Part shown: positions 1 through 5,840 of the stretch, one piece after another | Layout of the letters: each line of letters starts with the position of its first letter | Position numbering within the stretch: position 1 is the stretch's first letter | DNA from: Afipia sp. | GTDB taxonomy: Bacteria; Pseudomonadota; Alphaproteobacteria; Rhizobiales; Xanthobacteraceae | DNA length: 5,840 nt | Direction: 5' to 3' | Assembly: GCA_020056155.1 (NCBI GenBank) | Contig: JAGVII010000126.1 | Coordinates: forward strand, 1 to 5,840 | Notes under the pieces: model-generated | What the model saw: only the letters and a program-made list of their open reading frames with translations | What the model was told of the DNA's origin: nothing | The model's database searches: none | Position numbers and translations under genes: made by a program

Positions 1-31
1 AGAACCAAAGGATCACTGAAATTATGATTTG

Positions 32-106
32 CTAGTGTCCTTTCGTATCCGACGTTCGCCCGGGACGTGCTGCAGAGTGAAGCGAACGTCGGATACGGGA
101 CACCAG
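32..106. repeat. Imperfect inverted repeat / long hairpin
   Basis: The left arm (35-59) and right arm (82-103) are exact reverse complements over 22 pairs, apart from three extra T bases at 41-43 in the left arm. Pairing continues outward at 32-33 with 105-106 after one mismatch (A34/C104). The loop is 22 bases (60-81). The inner stem of 16 pairs (44-59 with 82-97) is uninterrupted. There is no T run after either arm, so it is not a classic intrinsic terminator, though it could end transcription of a gene left of the window. The size and symmetry also fit a small dispersed palindromic element. The hairpin is seen directly; its role is inference. Confidence 0.75.
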
Positions 107-405
107 CCGACTTCTTGCCGGATTTGTCGGGGCCCTACAATCTCAATTGCGCGATGGCGATGACGCTTGCGGGATGTAACTATGTTTGAAACACTGCGCT
201 TGCGGAAACACGCCTGCGCGATCCGCCGGCGTCTGGCTGTGCTCCGTTACAGGTGAGATTTTTCGAACGGATGCGGCAAAGCGTGGCGGCCGTGAAGGTG
301 TCCCCGGATTAACTTTCCAACAAGCGGTTTGGGGTCTACTGCTTGTCCCCCCGCGGAAGTGCGAGCCATCTTGCAGTCACAATATTGAAGGAACCAGTTT
401 TGGTG
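107..405. other. Non-coding stretch upstream of the IalB-family gene
   Basis: I find no convincing gene here. Open frames on both strands lack recognisable protein content. A 24-codon ORF at 182-256, with GGGA at 171-174 as a possible ribosome site, is Arg-rich and matches nothing I know. The stretch should contain the promoter of the gene starting at 406, but no pair of -35/-10 hexamers with normal spacing stands out. Confidence 0.5.
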
Positions 406-1044
406 ATGTCCTTGCAGCGAGCGATGGTAATTCTGGTGGCGGCATTGCCGGTTTGCGGCTTTGCGAATTCCGCTTCCGCCCAAACCCCTCAATCCAAAGC
501 GGCCAAACCCGCGCCGAAAGCGGCGGCGCCGGCCAAGCCTGCACCGAAGAGCGCCGCGCCTGCGAAACCCGCCGCGCCCGCGGCTGCGGGAAAAGCCGAG
601 CCGTCGCTGATCGGCCAGTTCGGCACCTGGGGCGCCTACACGGCGACGCCGAACGGCAAGAAAGTTTGCTTCGCGCTTGCCAAGCCTGCGTCGTCGAAAA
701 CCAATCCGCCGAACCGCCCGCGCGATCCGTCCTATGCATTCATTTCGACGCGGCCCGCCGAGAAGGTTTCGAACGAAGTCTCGATCATGATCGGTTACCC
801 GCTGAAGCCGGGCTCCGAAGGCTCGCTCGAAGTCGGCGGCACACGCTTTGCGATGTACTCCCAGGGCGACGGGCTGTGGATCAAGAACGCCGCCGAGGAA
901 GACCGGCTGGTGGACGCGCTGCGCAAGGGCGCGGATGCAACCGTCAAGGGCGTCTCCGCCAAGGGCACCGAAACCACCGATACGTTCCCGCTCAAGGGGC
1001 TGTCCCAGGCGCTGGACAAGCTGGCCCAGGAGTGCCGCCGCTAG
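406..1044 (+). CDS. Invasion-associated locus B (IalB) family secreted protein
   Basis: 212-residue exported protein. Residues 1-25 form a Sec signal peptide (basic Arg5, hydrophobic core 6-20, cleavage expected after Ala-Ser-Ala at 23-25). Residues 31-64 are a low-complexity Ala/Pro/Lys linker with repeats of the AAPAKPAPK type. The rest (about 67-212) resembles the IalB domain: Phe-Gly-Thr-Trp near 72-75, Cys88, the stretch YAFISTRPAEKV, a central DGLWIKN, and the ending PLKGLSQALDKLAQECRR. Cys88 and Cys210 are the only mature cysteines and could form a disulfide. IalB was named in Bartonella for erythrocyte invasion, but the family is widespread in non-pathogenic Rhizobiales, where its role is unclear. 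ATG 406 is chosen because it begins the signal peptide directly. AAGGA at 388-392 is a ribosome site with a rather long gap, so GTG 403 is a close alternative. The start of the same frame at 343 (GTC/ATG-like region) would precede the signal peptide with 21 unlikely residues. I am confident of the family, not of the function. Confidence 0.85.
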   Translation: MSLQRAMVILVAALPVCGFANSASAQTPQSKAAKPAPKAAAPAKPAPKSAAPAKPAAPAAAGKAEPSLIGQFGTWGAYTATPNGKKVCFALAKPASSKTNPPNRPRDPSYAFISTRPAEKVSNEVSIMIGYPLKPGSEGSLEVGGTRFAMYSQGDGLWIKNAAEEDRLVDALRKGADATVKGVSAKGTETTDTFPLKGLSQALDKLAQECRR

Positions 1045-1055
1045 GCGAAAGACGG

Positions 1056-1084
1056 TCGCAATTGTCCGGTATTGCCTCTATATA
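1056..1084 (+). promoter_or_regulatory. Weak candidate promoter for rlmN
   Basis: TATATA at 1079-1084 lies in an AT-rich patch of an otherwise GC-rich gap. TCGCAA at 1056-1061 is 17 bases upstream and matches the -35 consensus at only three positions. Placement between the IalB-family stop codon and rlmN is right for an rlmN promoter, but the match is poor and this is inference. Confidence 0.2.
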
Positions 1085-1092
1085 GCGGGTTG

Positions 1093-1110
1093 CGGAACCC
1101 AAGGGTTCCG
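1093..1110. promoter_or_regulatory. Perfect 8-bp palindrome upstream of rlmN
   Basis: CGGAACCC (1093-1100) and GGGTTCCG (1103-1110) are exact reverse complements separated by AA. The site lies about 50 bases before the rlmN start and just downstream of the TATATA at 1079-1084. It could be a protein-binding operator or a small 5' UTR hairpin. There is no T run, so termination of the IalB-family transcript is less likely. The symmetry is seen directly; the function is unknown. Confidence 0.4.
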
Positions 1111-1160
1111 TGACGCACGGCCCTGACGCCGCCGCAAACCTTCCCGAGACACATATCGCT

Positions 1161-2372
1161 ATGACCATGACCGAAGCGCCAAGCGCTCCAGAGTTGGGCG
1201 TCCTCGAAAAGACAGCCATTGAGACCTACGTGGCGCCGGCCAAGCCTTCGCTGGTCGGCTTGTCGCGCGAGGAACTGGCAGAGCGTCTCGGCGGGATCGG
1301 TGTCGCGCCGGGGCAGCGCAAGATGCGCGTGCAGCAGCTCTGGCACTGGATGTATGTGCGCGGCGCGCAGACCTTCGCCGACATGACCAACGTGTCGAAG
1401 GACATGCGCGCGCAACTCGAGCAGCACTTCACGGTGGACCGGCCCGAGGTGGTCGCCGAACAGATTTCCAACGACGGCACCCGCAAGTGGCTGTTGCGTC
1501 TGCCGGGCGATTCCGCCGGCCGCGCCCACGAGGTCGAGTGCGTCTACATTCCCGAAACCGATCGCGGCACGCTCTGTGTCTCCTCGCAGGTCGGCTGCAC
1601 GCTGACCTGTTCGTTCTGTCACACCGGCACCCAGCGCCTGGTGCGCAATCTCACCGCCGGCGAAATCGCCGGCCAGGTGATGGTGGCGCGGGATCGCCTC
1701 GGCGACTGGATTGACCGCGAAACGCCGAACGGCAACCGCCTCGTCACCAATGTGGTGATGATGGGCATGGGCGAGCCGCTGTACAATTTCGAGGCGGTGC
1801 GCGACGCGCTGCTGATCGTGTCCGACAATGAAGGCATCGGCATTTCCCGCCGCCGCATCACGCTCTCCACCTCGGGCGTGGTCCCGAACATCGCGCGCAC
1901 CGGCGACGAGATCGGCGTGATGCTGGCAATCTCGCTGCATGCGGTGCGTGACGAGTTGCGCAACGAGCTGGTGCCGCTGAACAAGAAGTATCCGATCAAG
2001 GAATTGCTGGACGCCTGCCGCGTCTATCCCGGCTCAAGCAATTCGCGCCGCATCACGTTCGAGTATGTGATGCTGAAGGGCGTCAACGATTCGCTGGACG
2101 ATGCCAAGCTGCTGGTGAAGCTGCTGAAGGGCATACCAGCCAAGATCAATCTCATTCCGTTCAATCCGTGGCCCGGCACCAAGTACGAGTGCTCGGACTG
2201 GGACCAGATCGAGAAGTTTTCCGAGTATGTTTTCAACGCGGGTTACTCGTCGCCGGTGCGCACCCCGCGCGGCCGCGATATTCTCGCCGCCTGCGGCCAG
2301 CTCAAGTCGGAAACCGAGAAACTGTCCGCGCGCGAACGTCAGGCGCTGCGCGCCATGGCGATGACGGATTGA
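1161..2372 (+). CDS. rlmN: Dual-specificity RNA methyltransferase RlmN (23S rRNA A2503 / tRNA A37 C2-methyltransferase)
   Basis: 403-residue cytoplasmic radical-SAM enzyme that makes 2-methyladenosine at 23S rRNA A2503 in the peptidyl transferase region and, in characterised members, at A37 of some tRNAs. The N-terminal RNA-binding domain (about 30-95) has the family pattern RxxQLWxWMY...FxxMTNVSK. The radical-SAM cluster motif CxxxCxxC is C146, C150, C153. The two mechanistic cysteines are present: C139, seven residues before the cluster, and C378 in AACGQL, equivalent to E. coli Cys118 and Cys355. Other family marks are GMGEPL at 202-207, SLHA ending at 261, and FNPWPG at 334-339. All key residues are intact, so it should be active. 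The length is near the usual 350-410. ATG 1161 is preferred; ATG 1167 is two codons on, and an upstream GTG at 1110 would begin inside the palindrome. The ribosome site is weak (GAG at 1146-1148). It is separated from the gene before by 116 bases and from the gene after by 140 bases of repeats, so it is probably transcribed alone or with the IalB-family gene. Confidence 0.97.
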   Translation: MTMTEAPSAPELGVLEKTAIETYVAPAKPSLVGLSREELAERLGGIGVAPGQRKMRVQQLWHWMYVRGAQTFADMTNVSKDMRAQLEQHFTVDRPEVVAEQISNDGTRKWLLRLPGDSAGRAHEVECVYIPETDRGTLCVSSQVGCTLTCSFCHTGTQRLVRNLTAGEIAGQVMVARDRLGDWIDRETPNGNRLVTNVVMMGMGEPLYNFEAVRDALLIVSDNEGIGISRRRITLSTSGVVPNIARTGDEIGVMLAISLHAVRDELRNELVPLNKKYPIKELLDACRVYPGSSNSRRITFEYVMLKGVNDSLDDAKLLVKLLKGIPAKINLIPFNPWPGTKYECSDWDQIEKFSEYVFNAGYSSPVRTPRGRDILAACGQLKSETEKLSARERQALRAMAMTD

Positions 2373-2387
2373 GCTATTCAGCCGTCG

Positions 2388-2424
2388 CCCTTCGAGGCCG
2401 CCGCTTTGCGGCGGCACCTCAGGG
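2388..2424. repeat. Palindromic intergenic repeat, copy 1 (REP-like)
   Basis: The inner stem is perfect: GCCGCCGC (2397-2404) pairs with GCGGCGGC (2408-2415) around a TTT loop. The outer CCCT and GAGG (2388-2391, 2394-2397) pair with CCTCAGGG (2417-2424), with TC bulged. It begins 15 bases after the rlmN stop. Its ends (CCTTCGAGGC and GCACCTCAGG) are the reverse complement of the ends of the element at 2446-2491, so the two are inverted copies of one repeat family. It may serve as a 3' end stabiliser or factor-dependent terminator for rlmN, but no U run follows. Confidence 0.75.
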
Positions 2425-2445
2425 TAACGCAACGGAGAGTGAAGC

Positions 2446-2491
2446 GTCATCCTGAGGTGCGAGCCATTTTCGGCGAGCCTCGAAGGATGAC
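2446..2491. repeat. Palindromic intergenic repeat, copy 2 (REP-like, inverted)
   Basis: GTCATCCT (2446-2453) pairs exactly with AGGATGAC (2484-2491). GAGG (2454-2457) pairs with CCTC (2478-2481), leaving GA bulged. GCC/GGC close the tip (2463-2465 with 2472-2474). I recognise the layout GTCATCCTGAGG...CCTCGAAGGATGAC as typical of dispersed intergenic repeats in Bradyrhizobium relatives. It ends 21 bases before the next start codon, leaving just enough room for a ribosome site, so it would lie in the 5' leader of the 2513 gene if transcription reads through. Confidence 0.8.
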
Positions 2492-2512
2492 AGACCAACG
2501 GAATGATCCTCC

Positions 2513-2989
2513 ATGGCCGTGATCGGACGCCTGTTCGCGATTTTCTTCGGATTTCTCGCCGCCTGTTTCGTGGCGGGCGCGGTGGTGCTGTATGCGATTT
2601 TCTTTCCGGAACTGAGCGACGTGTCGTCGATCGATGTCGATCAGGGCGCGATCAACCTCATCCTCGGATTCGGCTTCATCCTGGTCAGCGGATTTGCGCT
2701 GCTGCCGGCGCTGATTATCGCGCTCGTCACAGAGGCATTTTCGATTCGCCACATCCTCGCCTATGCCGTCGCGGGCGGCATCGCCGGTCTGTGCTGCTAT
2801 CTTGCCTTTATCCCGTTCGACACCGTGAACATGACCTTCAACGGCATCGTGCGCCGGCATCTCGAAGTGATGGTCGGCGCGGGGATTCTCGGCGGCGTGA
2901 TCTACTGGATGATCGCGGGCCGCAATGCCGGCGCGTGGCGCTCACCCTCGCCGGACGCATCACCGGCACCGCCGCCGATGCCGCGCTAA
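2513..2989 (+). CDS. Conserved-looking four-helix inner-membrane protein of unknown function
   Basis: I do not recognise a named family. The 158-residue product has four likely membrane helices at about 6-31, 46-73, 80-101 and 116-136. A short loop (32-45) after helix 1 carries several acidic residues (Glu33, Asp36, Asp41, Asp43). Helix 3 is Gly/Ala-rich and contains a Cys-Cys pair (94-95). A hydrophilic, Pro-rich C-terminal tail (144-158) follows an Arg-Asn-Ala-Gly-Ala-Trp-Arg stretch. No catalytic or cofactor motif is evident. ATG 2513 is chosen because the helix-1 segment follows it at once; GGA at 2500-2502 is a weak ribosome site. It stands alone between repeats, with rlmN upstream on the same strand and a converging gene downstream. 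Clean hydrophobic periodicity and lack of internal stops support a real gene. Small membrane proteins of this kind occur in Bradyrhizobium relatives, but I cannot assign a role. Confidence 0.75.
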   Translation: MAVIGRLFAIFFGFLAACFVAGAVVLYAIFFPELSDVSSIDVDQGAINLILGFGFILVSGFALLPALIIALVTEAFSIRHILAYAVAGGIAGLCCYLAFIPFDTVNMTFNGIVRRHLEVMVGAGILGGVIYWMIAGRNAGAWRSPSPDASPAPPPMPR

Positions 2990-3001
2990 TACAGATCTAA
3001 T

Positions 3002-3087
3002 TCGTCATTGCGAGGAGCGAAGCGACGAAGCAATCCAGTTCTTGCTTTCCCAAGGCTGGATTGCTTCGCTTGCGCTCGCAATGACGA
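3002..3087. repeat. 86-bp palindromic repeat between convergent genes
   Basis: The outer arms are a perfect 13-bp match: TCGTCATTGCGAG (3002-3014) against CTCGCAATGACGA (3075-3087). A second perfect 13-bp match lies inside, CGAAGCAATCCAG (3026-3038) against 3056-3068. The bases between the matches are unequal (11 and 6), and the tip loop is 17 bases (3039-3055). This sequence type is a familiar dispersed intergenic repeat in Bradyrhizobium relatives and several other proteobacteria. It lies 12 bases after the stop of the 2513 gene and 2 bases from the stop of the opposite gene, so it would form a stem at both mRNA 3' ends and may act as a bidirectional terminator or mRNA-end protector (inference). 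Confidence 0.88.
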
Positions 3088-3089
3088 GA

Positions 3090-3689
3090 TTACTTCTTCG
3101 TCCAGCGCAGCGCCTGTTCGAGGCGGTCGTTGCCCCAGAACAGTTCGCCGTCCGCCGTGGTGAAAGTCGGCGCACCGAAAAATTCGCGCGTCTGAGCTTC
3201 CGCGGTCAGGTCACGCAGCTCCGTCTTGATCTCGTCGGCCTGCGCGCTTGCGAAGGTCGCGTCCACCGGCACCTTCAGCCTGGTCAGGATGTCCGCAATC
3301 ACGGTCGATTCGGAAATGACCCGGTTCTCGGCATATTCGGCGTGGAACACGGCGCGGCAAAAGTCTTCGCCCCAGGCATCCTTGAGTCCGACCAGCGCGA
3401 CGCGGCTGGCCAGCACGCCGGACTGCGGAAACGCCTCCGGCCAGCGGAAGCCCACGCCGATCTCGTCGGCGCTGCGCTGCACGTCGCGGATCATGTGCTT
3501 GCCTTTCACCGGAAACAGGTTGAACGGCGAATCCGTCATGCCTTGGGATGCGAAAATCGGTCCCAGCAGAAACGGCCGCCACCGCACCGAGACACCGGCG
3601 GCGCCGGCCAGCGGCGCGATCCGCATGGCGGCCAGGAACGAATAGACCGAGGCAAAATCGAACCAGAAATCCAGAACGGGTTTGGGCAT
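3090..3689 (-). CDS. 2-hydroxychromene-2-carboxylate isomerase family protein (DsbA-like, GST-kappa type)
   Basis: 199-residue cytoplasmic protein of the DsbA/GST-kappa thioredoxin-fold family. The N-terminal LDFWFDFASVYSFLAA (from Leu6) matches the family's DFxSxYSYLA block; Ser14 is at the site of the Ser that contacts glutathione in characterised members. There is no CxxC, which separates it from true DsbA oxidoreductases. A central helical insert covers about 55-140. The C-terminal thioredoxin part has GAPTF (172-176) with the cis-proline Pro174, then FWGNDRL (184-190), a hallmark of this family. The best-known member, NahD, isomerises 2-hydroxychromene-2-carboxylate in naphthalene breakdown using glutathione. 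No other aromatic-degradation gene is present, so the true substrate is unknown and the enzyme may be a general glutathione-dependent isomerase. The start ATG at 3687-3689 gives the normal family N-terminus; a GGGAG (complement of 3703-3707) lies 13 bases upstream. It is divergent from the PAP2 gene and convergent with the 2513 gene. Confidence 0.9.
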   Translation of the reverse strand: MPKPVLDFWFDFASVYSFLAAMRIAPLAGAAGVSVRWRPFLLGPIFASQGMTDSPFNLFPVKGKHMIRDVQRSADEIGVGFRWPEAFPQSGVLASRVALVGLKDAWGEDFCRAVFHAEYAENRVISESTVIADILTRLKVPVDATFASAQADEIKTELRDLTAEAQTREFFGAPTFTTADGELFWGNDRLEQALRWTKK

Positions 3690-3813
3690 GAGGCGTGCGG
3701 CACTCCCGGAATTTTCGAGCTTGTTTGGAGTATCTTAGCACAGGTTGACCGGACTGCCGGAGCGGCGTCCGGGCCACTTTTATTCCCCCGCCGCCTCGGC
3801 TAAACCCCCAGCC
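3690..3813. promoter_or_regulatory. Divergent intergenic region
   Basis: These 124 bases separate two genes read outward and should hold promoters for both. The AT-richest part is 3713-3742. Reading leftward, TAAGAT (complement of 3732-3737) is a possible -10 for the isomerase gene but has no good -35 partner. I see no clear operator. The PAP2 start has no visible ribosome site in the C-rich bases before it. Confidence 0.3.
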
Positions 3814-4608
3814 ATGAACCGGACCGGACTTTTTATCGCACTTACGCTTTCGGTGGTTTTCGGATTGCTGTTCGGCCTCTATCCCGAACTCGATCTGAAA
3901 ATGGCCGCGCTGTTCTATGACGCAACAGCCAAGACGTTTCCGCTGAAGACGGAGACGTGGGCGATGATCGCGCGCGACGGCGCGATGTGGATCGCGTGGG
4001 CTCTTGTCCTGCCGGCGCTGGTGACGCTGGTGGTCAAGCTGGTCCGGCCGGTGAAGCCGCTGATGATTTCCGGCCGCGCGATGGTGTTTCTGATCGTGAC
4101 CATGCTGCTGTCGGCGATCATCATTTCCAACGTGATCTTCAAGGGCTACTGGGGCCGTCCGCGCCCCGTGGTGGTGACCGAGTTCAACGGCAAGCTGGAC
4201 TTCATGCCGTGGTGGGACCCGCGCGGCGCATGCCCAAAGAACTGTTCGTTCTTTTCCGGCGAAGGCGCGACCGCGTTCTGGACCTACGCGCCCGCGGCGC
4301 TGACGCCCCCGGCGTGGCGTCCGGTCGCTTACGTGGCAGCGACTGCGTTCGGAATTTTCACCGGCGGCCTGCGGATGGCGTTCGGCGGACACTTTTTCAC
4401 CGACGTGCTGTTCTCCGGGATCGCGTCCTTCCTCGTGATCTGGCTGGCTTACGCCTTCATCTATCGCTGGCCATCGACGCGGCTGACCGACTACGGCATT
4501 GACGCGGCGCTGACGCGCTTTGCCTGGCCGGGCTATCGCTGGCGGCAGAAGATGCTGGGGCGGAATGTCGGGAGCGAGCCGCGGGTGCGGCCAGGTGCGG
4601 CGGAATAG
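3814..4608 (+). CDS. PAP2-family membrane phosphatase (LpxE/LpxF-like lipid phosphatase candidate)
   Basis: 264-residue inner-membrane protein of the type 2 phosphatidic acid phosphatase superfamily. Likely helices are at about 5-22, 55-78, 88-108, 151-165, 170-186 and 198-221. The three active-site motifs are recognisable. KX6RP is K110...R117-P118. Motif 2 reads Phe-Ser-Gly-Glu (147-150) where PSGH is usual, so Glu150 replaces His. Motif 3 is R187...H193...D197 (RX5HX3D), with Leu instead of Ser before the Arg. H193 would be the nucleophile. Cys140 and Cys144 sit in the loop before motif 2. Family members remove phosphate from phosphatidic acid, undecaprenyl pyrophosphate, phosphatidylglycerol phosphate or lipid A. 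Length and layout recall the lipid A phosphatases of Rhizobiales, but the substrate cannot be read from sequence. ATG 3814 begins just before helix 1; no ribosome site is visible, and the next in-frame Met is residue 30, after the helix. The C-terminal tail (about 230-264) is basic. It is followed by a GC hairpin and then argG. Confidence 0.9.
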   Translation: MNRTGLFIALTLSVVFGLLFGLYPELDLKMAALFYDATAKTFPLKTETWAMIARDGAMWIAWALVLPALVTLVVKLVRPVKPLMISGRAMVFLIVTMLLSAIIISNVIFKGYWGRPRPVVVTEFNGKLDFMPWWDPRGACPKNCSFFSGEGATAFWTYAPAALTPPAWRPVAYVAATAFGIFTGGLRMAFGGHFFTDVLFSGIASFLVIWLAYAFIYRWPSTRLTDYGIDAALTRFAWPGYRWRQKMLGRNVGSEPRVRPGAAE

Positions 4609-4615
4609 GAATCTG

Positions 4616-4650
4616 CCGGCGTCGTCCGGCCGAGAGGCCGTTGTCGCCGG
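4616..4650 (+). terminator. GC-rich hairpin after the PAP2 gene
   Basis: CCGGCG (4616-4621) pairs with CGCCGG (4645-4650), and CGGCC (4627-4631) pairs with GGCCG (4636-4640) around a GAGA tetraloop, with a 5/4-base internal loop between. It begins 8 bases after the PAP2 stop. Position fits a transcription end, but the following bases are mixed rather than a T run, so termination would be inefficient or Rho-dependent. Confidence 0.45.
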
Positions 4651-4653
4651 GCC

Positions 4654-4682
4654 TTCCCATTGCCCGCCAATCTTTCTATAGA
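4654..4682 (+). promoter_or_regulatory. Weak candidate promoter for argG
   Basis: TATAGA (4677-4682) in an AT-rich patch lies 17 bases after TTCCCA (4654-4659). The -10 matches four of six consensus positions and the -35 three of six. It would leave a leader of roughly 140 bases before argG. The location just past the PAP2 hairpin is sensible, but the match is poor. Confidence 0.25.
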
Positions 4683-4728
4683 AGCCGATCTGAACTCGCC
4701 GAGGAGGCCGGGCCATTGTCCGGCGTGA

Positions 4729-5840
<1,112 letters not shown>

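Noticed and set aside
186..1085. 299-codon forward frame overlapping the IalB-family gene
   Set aside because: It is out of frame with a gene that has a signal peptide and family domain. Its product is Arg-rich low-information sequence typical of a GC-rich shadow frame.
1041..1940. 299-codon reverse-strand frame across rlmN
   Set aside because: Antisense to well-supported rlmN; His/Arg/Ala-rich composition without motifs.
2388..3087. CRISPR-like array from the repeated palindromes
   Set aside because: Only three elements of two unrelated families, no regular spacing, no cas genes.
2925..3803. 292-codon forward frame through the 86-bp repeat and antisense to the isomerase
   Set aside because: Runs through a palindromic repeat and is opposite a gene with a clear family match; no motifs.
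3211..4716. 501-codon reverse-strand frame across the isomerase and PAP2 genes
   Set aside because: The longest open frame in the window, but it overlaps two genes with intact family motifs and encodes Arg/His/Gln-rich sequence, including an out-of-frame copy of the isomerase.

Overview
The window reads as ordinary chromosomal DNA from a GC-rich alphaproteobacterium, most likely of the Bradyrhizobium/Rhodopseudomonas/Afipia/Nitrobacter group (Nitrobacteraceae). Three things suggest this. There is an IalB-family secreted protein with an Ala/Pro/Lys linker. The RlmN and ArgG sequences look alphaproteobacterial. The gaps hold palindromic repeats of a kind familiar from that group (ends CGTCATTGCGAG/CTCGCAATGACG and CCTGAGGTGC/GCCTCGAAGG). 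The genus call comes from recognition only, not from a search.

Layout. Positions 1-405 are non-coding as far as can be seen and include a strong imperfect inverted repeat at 32-106. A secreted IalB-family protein follows at 406-1044 (+). Then comes rlmN at 1161-2372 (+), the radical-SAM methyltransferase for 23S rRNA A2503 and tRNA A37. The gap after rlmN (2373-2512) holds two related palindromic repeats in opposite orientation. A four-helix membrane protein of unknown function lies at 2513-2989 (+). It converges on a DsbA-like 2-hydroxychromene-2-carboxylate isomerase family gene at 3090-3689 (-), and an 86-bp palindromic repeat fills the space between their 3' ends. A PAP2-family membrane phosphatase at 3814-4608 (+) is divergent from the isomerase. 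Finally argG (argininosuccinate synthase) starts at 4828 and runs off the right edge with 337 complete codons visible.

The genes do not form one pathway. RlmN acts in RNA modification, ArgG in arginine biosynthesis, and the PAP2 protein probably in lipid or lipid A phosphate removal. The IalB protein is an envelope or periplasmic factor, and the isomerase-family protein is a thioredoxin-fold enzyme with no partner pathway here. Gaps of 116-219 bp and changes of strand suggest mostly single transcription units.

I see no CRISPR array, tRNA, rRNA, transposase, toxin-antitoxin or defence module, and no convincing undescribed system. The most notable non-genic content is three palindromic repeats belonging to two families, all placed at gene 3' ends, plus the inverted repeat at the left edge. 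The most notable protein oddity is a Glu in place of the usual His in the second PAP2 phosphatase motif.
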